A stretch of 7,449 nucleotides of DNA from Maritimibacter sp. Its GTDB lineage: Bacteria > Pseudomonadota > Alphaproteobacteria > Rhodobacterales > Rhodobacteraceae. Below are positions 1 to 6,254 of this stretch, piece after piece. The stretch spans positions 10,031 through 17,479 of the forward strand of contig JAGRMP010000325.1 of NCBI GenBank assembly GCA_020441225.1, read 5' to 3'. Each line of letters starts with the position of its first letter. Position 1 is the first letter of the stretch. The position numbers were made by a program, and so were the translations under genes. A model generated the notes under the pieces. That model was not told where the DNA came from and did not search any database. It saw only the letters and a program-made list of their open reading frames with translations.

Positions 1-235
1 CCGCGACGGCACCCGCGCGGGCTTCAACCTCGCCTTGACGCGCGCGATTGCGGACGCGGTCGATGTGCCCGTCATCGCCTCGGGCGGGGTGGGCACGCTC
101 GACCACCTGGTCGAAGGGGTGACCGAAGGCCATGCCTCGGCGGTGCTCGCCGCGTCGATCTTCCATTTCGGCATCCACACCATCCGCGAGGCCAAGGAGC
201 ACATGGCCGCCGCGGGCATCCCCGTGAGGCTGTGA
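1..235 (+). CDS. hisF: Imidazole glycerol phosphate synthase, cyclase subunit HisF (C-terminal part)
   Basis: The frame beginning at base 2 gives 77 residues ending at a TGA, and the N-terminal two thirds lie outside the window. HisF is the cyclase half of the HisH-HisF enzyme: it joins ammonia from HisH to PRFAR, giving imidazole glycerol phosphate and AICAR in cytoplasmic histidine synthesis. The visible part starts with RDGTRAGF, which matches the loop carrying the late catalytic Asp of the TIM barrel. It continues with [11 protein letters not shown], a phosphate-binding Gly-Gly loop, then [12 protein letters not shown], the second phosphate-binding segment, and ends in the typical AAGIPVRL tail. 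An internal TTG at 35 is not the start, because the homologous sequence runs through it from the window edge. hisE follows after one base, so the two genes are surely co-transcribed. Family assignment is very secure. Confidence 0.97.
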   Translation, partial: RDGTRAGFNLALTRAIADAVDVPVIASGGVGTLDHLVEGVTEGHASAVLAASIFHFGIHTIREAKEHMAAAGIPVRL

Positions 236-236
236 C

Positions 237-560
237 ATGACCGCACCCGCAAACGCCCTCGACCGCCTGGCCGAGACCATCGCCGCCCGCCGCGGCGCGG
301 ATCCGTCCGAAAGCTGGACGGCAAAGCTGCTCGCAAAGGGCCCGGAGAAATGCGCCGAGAAATTCGGCGAAGAGGCGGTCGAAGCGGTGATCGAGGCGGT
401 CCGGGGCGACCGCGACCGGCTGACGGCGGAGGCGGCGGACGTGCTCTACCACCTGCTGGTCATGCTGGCCGCGCGCGATGTGTCGCTTGCGGATGTGCTG
501 GCGGAGCTTGCGCGCCGCGAAGGCACTTCCGGCCTCGCCGAGAAAGCGGCGCGGGGCTGA
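237..560 (+). CDS. hisE: Phosphoribosyl-ATP pyrophosphatase HisE
   Basis: This 107-residue protein has the usual size for stand-alone HisE, which hydrolyses phosphoribosyl-ATP to phosphoribosyl-AMP and pyrophosphate in the second step of histidine synthesis. It is an all-alpha MazG-like enzyme. The metal-binding signature is visible: [12 protein letters not shown] (residues 38-49, with E45, E46 and E49), followed by E65 and D68 in [13 protein letters not shown]. The C-terminal [10 protein letters not shown] is also typical. The ATG lies one base after the hisF stop. A GAGG at 226-229, inside the end of hisF, is spaced 7 nt before it and suits as a ribosome binding site. HisI is not fused to it, so phosphoribosyl-AMP cyclase must be encoded elsewhere. 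The gene appears to be the last of its operon, since the next gene is convergent. Confidence 0.97.
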   Translation: MTAPANALDRLAETIAARRGADPSESWTAKLLAKGPEKCAEKFGEEAVEAVIEAVRGDRDRLTAEAADVLYHLLVMLAARDVSLADVLAELARREGTSGLAEKAARG

Positions 561-581
561 GGTAAAACGGGGCCTCCGGGA

Positions 582-627
582 CAGTTTCTTCACAAGAAAC
601 TGCACCGAAATCTTCACAAGATTTCGG
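582..627. repeat. Twin perfect hairpins sharing one core, between convergent genes
   Basis: Two perfect inverted repeats lie almost back to back. The first has arms CAGTTTCTT (582-590) and AAGAAACTG (594-602), 9 bp around a 3-nt loop CAC. The second has arms CCGAAATCTT (605-614) and AAGATTTCGG (618-627), 10 bp around the same loop. They share the 11-nt core TCTTCACAAGA (587-597 and 611-621), but their outer arm bases differ while pairing is kept. Both stems are AT-rich in an otherwise very GC-rich sequence. The pair sits 21 nt after the hisE stop and 18 nt from the end of the convergent CoA-binding gene. A bidirectional transcript-end or mRNA-stabilising structure is therefore the simplest role, or a member of a dispersed palindromic repeat family. 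There is no U tract on either strand, so it is not a classical intrinsic terminator. Confidence 0.85.
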
Positions 628-645
628 CAGCGGCGCCGGCAGCGC

Positions 646-1071
646 TCAACCCATCAGCCGGGCGTGCTCGATCTTCGGGCAGTGATCCTGGACGAAGGCC
701 ATTCCCTTCAATGTCGCGCGCGCCTCGACCTCTGGGTTGGTCACGCCGATCTGCAGCCAGATCGTCCTGAGATCGGGCAGGGCGGCAAGCGCCTCTTCGA
801 CCACCGGCGGCACGAATTCCGAGCGTCGGAACACGTCGAGCATGTCGACGTGGGCTTCCTTCGGGATATCGGCGAGCGCGGCCACGATGGTCTCGCCCAT
901 GAAGTCCTGCCCCGCGAGCCCGGGGTTCACCGGGATCACCCGGTAGCCCTGTTCTGCGAGATAGCGCGCGACCTTGTAGCTCGGACGGTCGGGCTTGTTG
1001 GAAAAGCCGATGAGGGCGATCACCTTGGTGGTGGTCAGGATCTTGCGGAAATGGTCGTCGGAATAGCGCAT
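646..1071 (-). CDS. CoA-binding domain protein (YccU-like, Rossmann fold)
   Basis: This 141-residue cytoplasmic protein consists almost wholly of one CoA-binding Rossmann domain of the small YccU/CoA_binding_2 type. Visible hallmarks are the first strand and nucleotide loop IGFSNKPDRPSY (21-32), the VIPVNPG strand (45-51), VDMLDVFRR (75-83), the IWLQIGV strand (104-110), and the C-terminal CPKIEHARL (131-139), which carries the conserved Cys and Glu-His pair. The family is known by its fold and by homology to the CoA-binding part of succinyl-CoA synthetase. Its cellular role is not settled, so I assign no reaction or gene symbol. The length is normal and the frame intact. The ATG at 1071 has no strong Shine-Dalgarno sequence upstream, but the Rossmann start shortly after it fits this start. 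It is convergent with hisE and lies 256 nt downstream of rlmB on the same strand, with a terminator between, so it probably has its own promoter. Confidence 0.92.
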   Translation of the reverse strand: MRYSDDHFRKILTTTKVIALIGFSNKPDRPSYKVARYLAEQGYRVIPVNPGLAGQDFMGETIVAALADIPKEAHVDMLDVFRRSEFVPPVVEEALAALPDLRTIWLQIGVTNPEVEARATLKGMAFVQDHCPKIEHARLMG

Positions 1072-1151
1072 GGCTACGGTTTACGCGGCTTCGCAGCGCG
1101 GGGAAAGCGCGACATCTTGCCTCTCACCCCGGGGACCGAGGAAGCGGCCAC

Positions 1152-1180
1152 AAAAAAAGCGCCCGGCAAAGCCCGGGCGC
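1152..1180 (-). terminator. Intrinsic terminator, - strand, between rlmB and the CoA-binding gene
   Basis: Read on the - strand, an 8-bp all-GC stem (GCGCCCGG at 1180-1173 in that reading, pairing with CCGGGCGC at 1166-1159) with a 6-nt loop is followed at once by seven T residues (1158-1152). This is a textbook Rho-independent terminator. It stops transcription coming from the rlmB side about 80 nt before the start codon of the CoA-binding gene. It lies 147 nt beyond the rlmB stop, further than usual for a simple gene end, so it may end a separate small RNA or a leader transcript instead. Confidence 0.9.
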
Positions 1181-1186
1181 AGTTTC

Positions 1187-1227
1187 GTGGAACGAGGGAC
1201 AGTGAATGGAGATAACGGACGTTCCAC
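1187..1227 (-). repeat. Inverted repeat directly upstream of the terminator; possible small-RNA stem
   Basis: GTGGAACG (1187-1194) and CGTTCCAC (1220-1227) form a perfect 8-bp inverted repeat with a 25-nt loop. On the - strand this stem is followed by six unpaired bases and then the strong terminator at 1180-1152. A stem-spacer-terminator layout resembles the 3' half of a bacterial small RNA or of a structured leader. I cannot identify an RNA family from the sequence, and I found no convincing -35/-10 pair upstream of it on the - strand. The structure could simply be part of the rlmB 3' untranslated region. Confidence 0.4.
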
Positions 1228-1296
1228 AGTCCGCTCTCGGTCACATAGATGGGAATGGAAAGCGCAGAGGGAAAGTGCTGTGCCGAAAACGTGAAC

Positions 1297-1336
1297 ACCC
1301 GGTGAACCTTTGCAGATTTCCGCTCTTTCACCGGGT
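1297..1336 (-). repeat. Inverted repeat spanning the rlmB stop codon
   Basis: ACCCGGTGAA (1297-1306) and TTCACCGGGT (1327-1336) are perfect 10-bp inverted copies separated by 20 nt. On the - strand the first arm contains the last codons and TGA of rlmB, and the second lies in its 3' untranslated region. A run of four T (1289-1286) comes 8 nt after the stem. It could stabilise the mRNA 3' end or act as a weak terminator; the stronger terminator lies at 1180-1152. Confidence 0.45.
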
Positions 1337-2113
1337 CATGGCGTTGGCCGCGTAGAGCCCCACGGCGGCGGCATTCGACACGTTGAGCGAGCCGAAATCG
1401 CGGGCGAAGGGGATTTTCACCAACCGGTCGCAGGTCGCCTTCGTCTTGTCGCGCAAACCCGGGCCTTCGGCCCCGAGCACGAGGCCCACCGGCGCGCCCG
1501 GCAGCGCCGCGAGCGCGGCATCGATGCTCTCCTCCGCCGTGCCATCGAGCCCCAGCAGCACGTAGCCGAGACCTTTCAGGTCCTCCATCGCCTGGGACAG
1601 GTTGGTCACCCGCAGATAGGGCTGGCGTTCGAGCGCGCCCGAGGCGGTCTTGGCGAGCGCCCCGGTCTCGGGCGCCGAATGGCGCTTGGGCGCGATCACC
1701 GCCGCCGCGCCGAACACCTCGGCCGAGCGCAGGATGGCGCCGACGTTATGCGGGTCCGAGACCCGGTCGAGCAGCACGACCCGCGGCGCGGTGCCCGGCG
1801 GCGCGGCACAGACCGCGTCCAGCGGCCCCCAGTCGAGCGGCTTGACCTCGAGCGCCGCGCCCTGGTGCACCGAGCCCGGGTCGAGCGGCGCGGGGAACTT
1901 GCGCGGATCCGCCATCTCCGGCTCGAGCCCGCCGGCTGCGAGCGCGTCGCCGAGCCGGTCGGCCGCGTTCTTGGTGACGACGAGCCGCAATTTCTCGCGT
2001 GCCGGGTTCATCAGCGCATCGCGCACCGCGTGGAGCCCGAACAGCCACAGCGTCTCGCGCGCGGCCGTGGCGCGCGCGCGTTCCTTTTCCACGACCCAGG
2101 CGGGCTTTTTCAT
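1328..2113 (-). CDS. rlmB: TrmH/SpoU-family rRNA 2'-O-methyltransferase, probable RlmB
   Basis: The protein has 261 residues and is a SAM-dependent RNA 2'-O-ribose methyltransferase of the SPOUT (trefoil knot) superfamily. In E. coli, RlmB methylates G2251 in the peptidyl-transferase loop of 23S rRNA. The N-terminal substrate-binding domain begins at LWLFGLHAVRDAL (22-34) and carries the group-typical HQG (83-85). The catalytic domain shows motif 1 SDPHNVGAILRSAEVFG (119-135, with N123 and R129), motif 2 VLGAEGPGL (212-220, with E216), and motif 3 GSLNVSNAAAVGLY (241-254), which forms the knot and the SAM site. The frame is open far upstream, but the ATG at 2113 is preceded by GGAGGT four bases away, and homology starts just after it; the upstream extension runs antisense through a tRNA and is not real. 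The exact rRNA target is inferred from family resemblance; another TrmH-type target is possible. Confidence 0.93.
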   Translation of the reverse strand: MKKPAWVVEKERARATAARETLWLFGLHAVRDALMNPAREKLRLVVTKNAADRLGDALAAGGLEPEMADPRKFPAPLDPGSVHQGAALEVKPLDWGPLDAVCAAPPGTAPRVVLLDRVSDPHNVGAILRSAEVFGAAAVIAPKRHSAPETGALAKTASGALERQPYLRVTNLSQAMEDLKGLGYVLLGLDGTAEESIDAALAALPGAPVGLVLGAEGPGLRDKTKATCDRLVKIPFARDFGSLNVSNAAAVGLYAANAMTR

Positions 2114-2117
2114 CGCG

Positions 2118-2123
2118 ACCTCC
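2118..2123 (-). promoter_or_regulatory. Shine-Dalgarno site of rlmB
   Basis: On the - strand GGAGGT stands four bases before the ATG at 2113. It is a near-perfect anti-16S match and fixes this ATG as the start, rather than an upstream in-frame ATG near 2578 whose reading would pass antisense through the tRNA gene. Confidence 0.85.
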
Positions 2124-2454
2124 CGTCCCCCGTGTCGACAGCCAGGGGATGTCGCCCGGGAATACCTCCGATGGGCACAGGAGTGAAGGCCTTTGCGTCT
2201 GTGCCTGCGGCATGCGCCCCGCCGGACGGCCGGGCCTTTGCATCGGGCCGGCGCAAACGGTGCGGACCGCGACCCGTGAGCCGTGGCCGGGCGTCGGTGC
2301 CGGGGTGTGCCGCATTGCATCGAGGGCTTGCGGCGCTTCGTTGAAAAGCCGCCCGCGCGGCCCGTCGCCGGGATCACTTCCACCCCGCCGGGCCGGCGGA
2401 AAAACCGAAGTCGCAAGGGGAGAAAACCGGCGCCGGCAGCGCATGGATTTGCGG

Positions 2455-2481
2455 TTGACGTGGCTCCGCGCGGCAAGTAAT
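2455..2481 (+). promoter_or_regulatory. Probable promoter of tRNA-Tyr
   Basis: TTGACG (2455-2460) is a strong -35 match of the housekeeping sigma factor, and its placement 39 nt before the tRNA is right. The -10 is less clear: AGTAAT (2476-2481) has four of six consensus bases but only a 15-bp spacer. Transcription would start near 2488 and give a leader of about six bases before the mature 5' end. Confidence 0.5.
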
Positions 2482-2493
2482 CAGCGTCTCGTT

Positions 2494-2577
2494 GGGCGAC
2501 GGGCTGCAAGGTGCGGCAGCGGACTGTAACTCCGCCGGGGAGACCCACGCCTGGTTCGATTCCAGGGTCGCCCACCA
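2494..2577 (+). tRNA. tRNA-Tyr (anticodon GUA), CCA encoded
   Basis: The 84-nt gene folds as a class II tRNA. The acceptor stem GGGCGAC/GTCGCCC (2494-2500, 2567-2573) is fully paired. The D arm is GCTG/CGGC (2503-2506, 2514-2517) with GG at 2510-2511. The anticodon stem GCGGA/TCCGC (2519-2523, 2531-2535) closes loop CTGTAAC with anticodon GTA at 2526-2528. A 14-nt variable arm (2536-2549) can pair GGG with CCC. The T stem CCTGG/CCAGG carries loop TTCGATT. Discriminator A (2574) and CCA (2575-2577) are encoded. Long variable arm, GUA anticodon and G1:C72 all fit bacterial tyrosine tRNA. Oddly, position 8 is G instead of U, position 14 is C instead of A, and position 21 is G instead of A, so the usual U8-A14 contact is absent. 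Confidence 0.88.
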
Positions 2578-3060
2578 TTCTCGATGGGCTCCAACATTCT
2601 CACAAAGCGCCAAAGGCGGTATCGCGTCGGCTCGCGGGGCGGGCCTGCGCCCGGTGAGACGCCCGGTGAGACTTGTGCGTTGTCTCGAGATGCGGCCCGC
2701 GGTTCACGACAAGGTTCCGCGCAGTCCCGCCACTCCGCGAATTGCCGGTCAGGGGGGCGCTGGACGCCGCCCGTTGGCATGCTTCCTTGCCGAAAACAGC
2801 GATTGGCTCTGCACCTGTCGCCCGTCGGGCGGGGCGGCGTCCGGGCGGCACCGCCGCAGGAAGGTCGGCGGCGACGGCCGTATCGGGATAGCACCGGTCG
2901 ATCCGCGCCCGCGCTCTCGGGATCTCGGCCGCCGGGCGTCTCGACGACGACGATGGCCAGGGCTTTTCGAGGCCATCGAACCGCGGCATCCCTGTCTCTT
3001 TTTTCGATGACGCTGCCGCACGGCGCCATCCCGATGGGATCGCGTTATCGGGTGCGCCCC
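2578..3060. other. Gene-free stretch downstream of tRNA-Tyr
   Basis: I see no supportable gene in these 483 nt. Frames are open on both strands, but their translations are Arg/Pro/Ala/Gly-rich with no family resemblance, and none has a convincing ribosome binding site. No clear terminator follows the tRNA: the small CGCC-AAA-GGCG hairpin at 2608-2618 has no U tract. Likewise, beyond the end of the RND gene there is only a 6-bp CCCGAT/ATCGGG inverted repeat near 3030-3052 without a U tract. A run of six T near 2999-3004 on the + strand has no good stem before it. The stretch may hold decayed sequence. Confidence 0.55.
2649..2672. repeat. 12-bp perfect tandem duplication
   Basis: GCCCGGTGAGAC occurs twice in direct succession (2649-2660 and 2661-2672). 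It lies in the gene-free stretch after the tRNA. This looks like a small slippage duplication; two copies are too few to suggest a regulatory array. Confidence 0.9.
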
Positions 3061-6000
3061 CTAGAGCCGGACATCGACATGGGGCGGTGGGGCGAGCGGG
3101 CCGGGGGTGATCCGAGATGTCCCCGGGACCGGGCCTGGGCGCGGTGCGGGGTCCTGCCGGCTGGCGTCCGCGTCCCGGCCGCGATCGGTCGCGCCGCCAT
3201 CGCCGGTTTCGGCCGCCCGTTCCGCCCGGCCTTCGCGGGCGAAGAACAGCCGGTACAGCACCGGGGCGGCGACCAGGGTCAGGACCGAGGCGAAGGTGAG
3301 CCCGCCCATGATCGTGACCGCCATGGAGACGAAAAACGCGTCATTGAGCAGCGGCGTCATGCCGAGAATGGTGGTCGCAGCGGCGAGCGTCACCGGGCGC
3401 AGGCGCGAGATCGAGGCATGTACGATCGCCTCTTCGAGGCGCTTGCCGTCGCCGCGCTCGAAATCGATCTCCTCGACCAGCACGATCCCGTTCTTGATCA
3501 GCATCCCCGAGAGCGACAAGAGGCCGAGGAGCGCGGTGAAGGTGAACGGCTGGTCGGTCAGCAAGAGCCCGATCACCGCGCCGTTGACCGACATCGGCAC
3601 CAGGAGCCAGATGATCGTCGGCTGGCGCAGCTGCATGAACAGGAGCACCGAGATCAGCACCATGGTGAGGGCCGAGACGGGCAGGGCGGAGGCAAGCGCG
3701 GTGTTGGCGTCCTGCTGGCTTTCGTACTCGCCGCCCCATTCCATCGAGTAGCCGAAGGGCAGCGGCATGGTCTCGATCGCGTCCCAGATCTCGGCCTGGA
3801 CCTCGGCCGCGGTACGCCCGGAGGGGATGTCGACCTCGACCCCGATCGTGGGCACCCGGTCGCGGCGGACGATGATCGTGTCCTGTGCCTCGAAGCTCAG
3901 CCCCTTGATCATCTGTTCGAGCGAGATCACCGAGCCCGTAGCCGGTGACAGGATCGGCATGTCGACGAGCGAGGTGCCCGCATCGCGGGGCTGGCGCACG
4001 ATGATCGGGATCAGGCGTTCGTTTTCGCGGTAGGTGCCCGCCCGCGCGCCGTCGGTCGCGAGCAGGAGCGTGTTGGTCACGTCTTCCCGGGTCACGCCTG
4101 CGATCTGGGCGCGGTCGTCGGCAAAGACCGGCCGCAGCACCAGTTCGCGCTCGCGCCAGTCGAGCCGCGGGTTGCGGATGTTGTCCGAGGCCGCCTGCAT
4201 CCGCGCAATGGCCTCGGCCCCGAGTGCACGCAGCACATCCGGGTCGGGGCCGGAAAAGCGCGCCTGGATCGGGGCCGATCCGCCGGGACCGAAGACCAGG
4301 CGGGCGACCCGCATCTCGCCGCCGGGCAGGGCCTCGGCGCCGAAGGTTTCGAGCGCTTCGCGCAAGGGCGGGATCTCGTCGATGGTCCGGGTCCGCACCA
4401 GCAGGTGGGCATAGGTCGGGCTCGCGTCCTCGGCGACGTAGGTCAGCATGAACCGCGCCGCGGGCCCGCCGACGAAGGCGGTGACGGAGACGACGTCGTC
4501 GCGTTGCAGAAGCCAGTCCTCGATCACCGCGAGATCGTCCGATGTGGCCTGCATCCCGCTGCCCTGGGGGAGCTGGTAATGGACGTAGAACAGGGGCGTG
4601 TTGGAATAGGGGAAGAACTGTTGGCGCACCTGGGTGAAGCCCATGACGCAGGCGGCGGTGATGGCGATCAGCGCCAGCACCACCAGCCAGCGCAGTTTCA
4701 GCATCACCCGCAGGAACCGACCGTAGAGCCGGAAGAACGCGCCGTCATAGGGATCGCCCGCGATCGCGTGGTCGCGCTTGAACACGTAGTGCCCGAGCAG
4801 CGGCGTGACGGTGAGGGCGAGGAACCACGACAGCATCAGCGAGATCGCGATGACGGCAAACAGCGAGAACATGAACTCGCCCGTCGCGTCGTCCGAGAGC
4901 CCGGTGCCGGCGAAGGCGGCGATGCCGATCACGGTGGCGCCGAGCAGCGGCACCTGGGTCTTTTTCGTCGACAGCTCGGCGGCGTCGCGCGAGCTCATAC
5001 CGCGGTGCATCCCCACCTGCATGCCCTCGGCCACCACGATGGCGTTGTCGACCAGCATCCCCATCGCGATGATCAGCGCGCCGAGCGAGATCCGCTCCAT
5101 GTCGATGGCGAAGAGCTGCATGAACAGGAAGGTGCCGACCACGGTGAGCAGCAGCGTCGTGCCGACCACGATGGCCGCGCGCCAGCCCATGGTCGCGGCG
5201 AGCACCAGCACGACGATGACGACCGACATCGCCAGGCTCACGAGGAAGTCGGTGCTGGCGCGGTCCACCACCCGGTGCTGCTGGTAGATCGGGTGCAGCT
5301 CGACCCCCGCGGGCACATCGGCCATCAGCGCGAAAAGCTTGGCATCGACCCGGGCACCGACCTCGACGATGTTCTCGGTCGAGATCCCGGCGATGCCGAG
5401 GGTGAAGGCCTCGGCGCCGTTGTGCCGGATGATCCGCTCCGGCGTGTCGATCCGACCTCGCGTCACCGTGGCGAAGTCGAAGACGTTGACCAGCGTGCCG
5501 CCCGCGGAGATCGACAGGTTGGCGATGTCGGTCACCGAATCCGTGCCGGTGGGGCCGAGGATGCGGGTGCTGGCCCGGCCGTCCTCGATGCTGCCGCCGT
5601 CGGAGAGCGTGTTGGATGCGCTGATCGCGCCGAGCAGCACCGTCGGGCTGATGCCGGCATTGGACGAGACCGCCGGGGTCGGTTCGACGAAGATCGCCTC
5701 TTCCGGCAGGCCCGCGACATCGACATTGGCGACGCCGGAGACGGCCAGGAGTTCGCGCCTCAGGAACCGGGCGAGCCCGTGCAGCTCGGTATCGCTGAGC
5801 CCGGGCGCGGTGACCGCGTAATAGAGCCCGAAGACATCGCCGAACGCGTCGTTGACGAAGGGCTGCCGCGCCCCGTCCGGCAGGTTCAGCGCAGCATCGC
5901 CCACGCGGTTGCGCAGATCGTGCCAGATCCCGTCGAGCGCCTTGCCGCGATAGGTCGACTTGATGACCACGTTGATCAGCGACTGGCCGGGGGTGTTGAT

Positions 6001-6246
6001 CGTCTCCAGGTAGTCGATCTGTTCCATCTGCTGGATCGCGGTCTCCAGCGGTTCGGAGACCTCGCGCGAGACCTGTTCGGCGCTGGCGCCGGGGTAGCCG
6101 GTCACCACCACGGCCTGTTTGATGGTGAAGGCGGGATCTTCGAGCCGGCCGACCGACAGAAAGCCCCAGATACCGCCGAACAGCGCCGCCAGGATGATGA
6201 TCCAGGTGAAGATCTGCGTGTTGATCGAATAGCGCGCGAGGTTCAT
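3061..6246 (-). CDS. RND-family efflux pump, inner-membrane permease subunit
   Basis: This 1061-residue protein matches the AcrB/MexB class (AcrB has 1049) of proton-driven exporters that work with an adaptor and an outer-membrane channel. The order is classical: TM1 (about 10-30), first periplasmic porter loop (31-332) with VTGYPGASAEQVSREVSEPLE, TM2-TM6 (333-486), TM7 (about 519-538), second porter loop (539-854), and TM8-TM12 (855-1003). The proton relay is visible as D400-N401 in TM4 (GMLVDNAIVVAEG) and K918 in TM10 (SGMLIKNGIVLVEE). AcrB has two Asp in TM4; the single Asp followed by Asn occurs in several other RND branches. A 58-residue Pro/Arg/Asp-rich cytoplasmic tail follows TM12. 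The adaptor gene ends 8 nt upstream, so the two are co-transcribed. The substrate cannot be read from the sequence; solvents, drugs, detergents or other small amphiphiles are family possibilities. Confidence 0.95.
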   Translation of the reverse strand: MNLARYSINTQIFTWIIILAALFGGIWGFLSVGRLEDPAFTIKQAVVVTGYPGASAEQVSREVSEPLETAIQQMEQIDYLETINTPGQSLINVVIKSTYRGKALDGIWHDLRNRVGDAALNLPDGARQPFVNDAFGDVFGLYYAVTAPGLSDTELHGLARFLRRELLAVSGVANVDVAGLPEEAIFVEPTPAVSSNAGISPTVLLGAISASNTLSDGGSIEDGRASTRILGPTGTDSVTDIANLSISAGGTLVNVFDFATVTRGRIDTPERIIRHNGAEAFTLGIAGISTENIVEVGARVDAKLFALMADVPAGVELHPIYQQHRVVDRASTDFLVSLAMSVVIVVLVLAATMGWRAAIVVGTTLLLTVVGTFLFMQLFAIDMERISLGALIIAMGMLVDNAIVVAEGMQVGMHRGMSSRDAAELSTKKTQVPLLGATVIGIAAFAGTGLSDDATGEFMFSLFAVIAISLMLSWFLALTVTPLLGHYVFKRDHAIAGDPYDGAFFRLYGRFLRVMLKLRWLVVLALIAITAACVMGFTQVRQQFFPYSNTPLFYVHYQLPQGSGMQATSDDLAVIEDWLLQRDDVVSVTAFVGGPAARFMLTYVAEDASPTYAHLLVRTRTIDEIPPLREALETFGAEALPGGEMRVARLVFGPGGSAPIQARFSGPDPDVLRALGAEAIARMQAASDNIRNPRLDWRERELVLRPVFADDRAQIAGVTREDVTNTLLLATDGARAGTYRENERLIPIIVRQPRDAGTSLVDMPILSPATGSVISLEQMIKGLSFEAQDTIIVRRDRVPTIGVEVDIPSGRTAAEVQAEIWDAIETMPLPFGYSMEWGGEYESQQDANTALASALPVSALTMVLISVLLFMQLRQPTIIWLLVPMSVNGAVIGLLLTDQPFTFTALLGLLSLSGMLIKNGIVLVEEIDFERGDGKRLEEAIVHASISRLRPVTLAAATTILGMTPLLNDAFFVSMAVTIMGGLTFASVLTLVAAPVLYRLFFAREGRAERAAETGDGGATDRGRDADASRQDPAPRPGPVPGTSRITPGPLAPPPHVDVRL

Positions 6247-6254
6247 GGGCCCGC

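Larger units (their letters stand above)
2114..2493. other. Divergent intergenic region between rlmB and tRNA-Tyr
   Basis: This 380-nt stretch must hold the rlmB promoter (- strand) and the tRNA promoter (+ strand). Open frames crossing it have no recognisable protein sequence and are rich in Arg, Ala, Pro and Gly, as expected of GC-rich non-coding DNA. The only rlmB promoter candidate I see is a weak TTCACT/TATTCC pair on the - strand about 50 nt upstream of the ATG. A GC palindrome, CCGCCGGGCCGGCGG (2385-2399), is also present; its meaning is unclear. Confidence 0.6.

Noticed and set aside
72..617. 181-codon - strand frame starting inside the twin hairpins
   Set aside because: It is antisense to hisF and hisE, Arg-rich, and begins in the repeat element; a shadow frame.
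631..645. 15-nt sequence CGGCGCCGGCAGCGC, repeated at 2428-2442
   Set aside because: In DNA this GC-rich, one such match in 7 kb is plausible by chance, and the flanks do not extend the similarity.
1074..1331. 85-codon - strand open frame between rlmB and the CoA-binding gene
   Set aside because: It overlaps the rlmB stop and reads through the strong terminator; no convincing protein features.
2114..2613. Open frames on the - strand running antisense through the tRNA, giving LESNQAWVSPAELQS- and GDPGIEPGVG-like peptides
   Set aside because: These are well-known artefact peptides from translating tRNA genes in antisense. The rlmB start is fixed by a GGAGGT site at 2118-2123.
2608..2618. CGCC-AAA-GGCG hairpin as a terminator for tRNA-Tyr
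   Set aside because: Only four pairs and no following U tract.
2584..3948. A 454-codon + strand open frame from the gene-free region into the antisense of the RND gene
   Set aside because: Arg/Gly/His-rich, no ribosome binding site, no recognisable domain; two thirds of it is the shadow of the pump gene.
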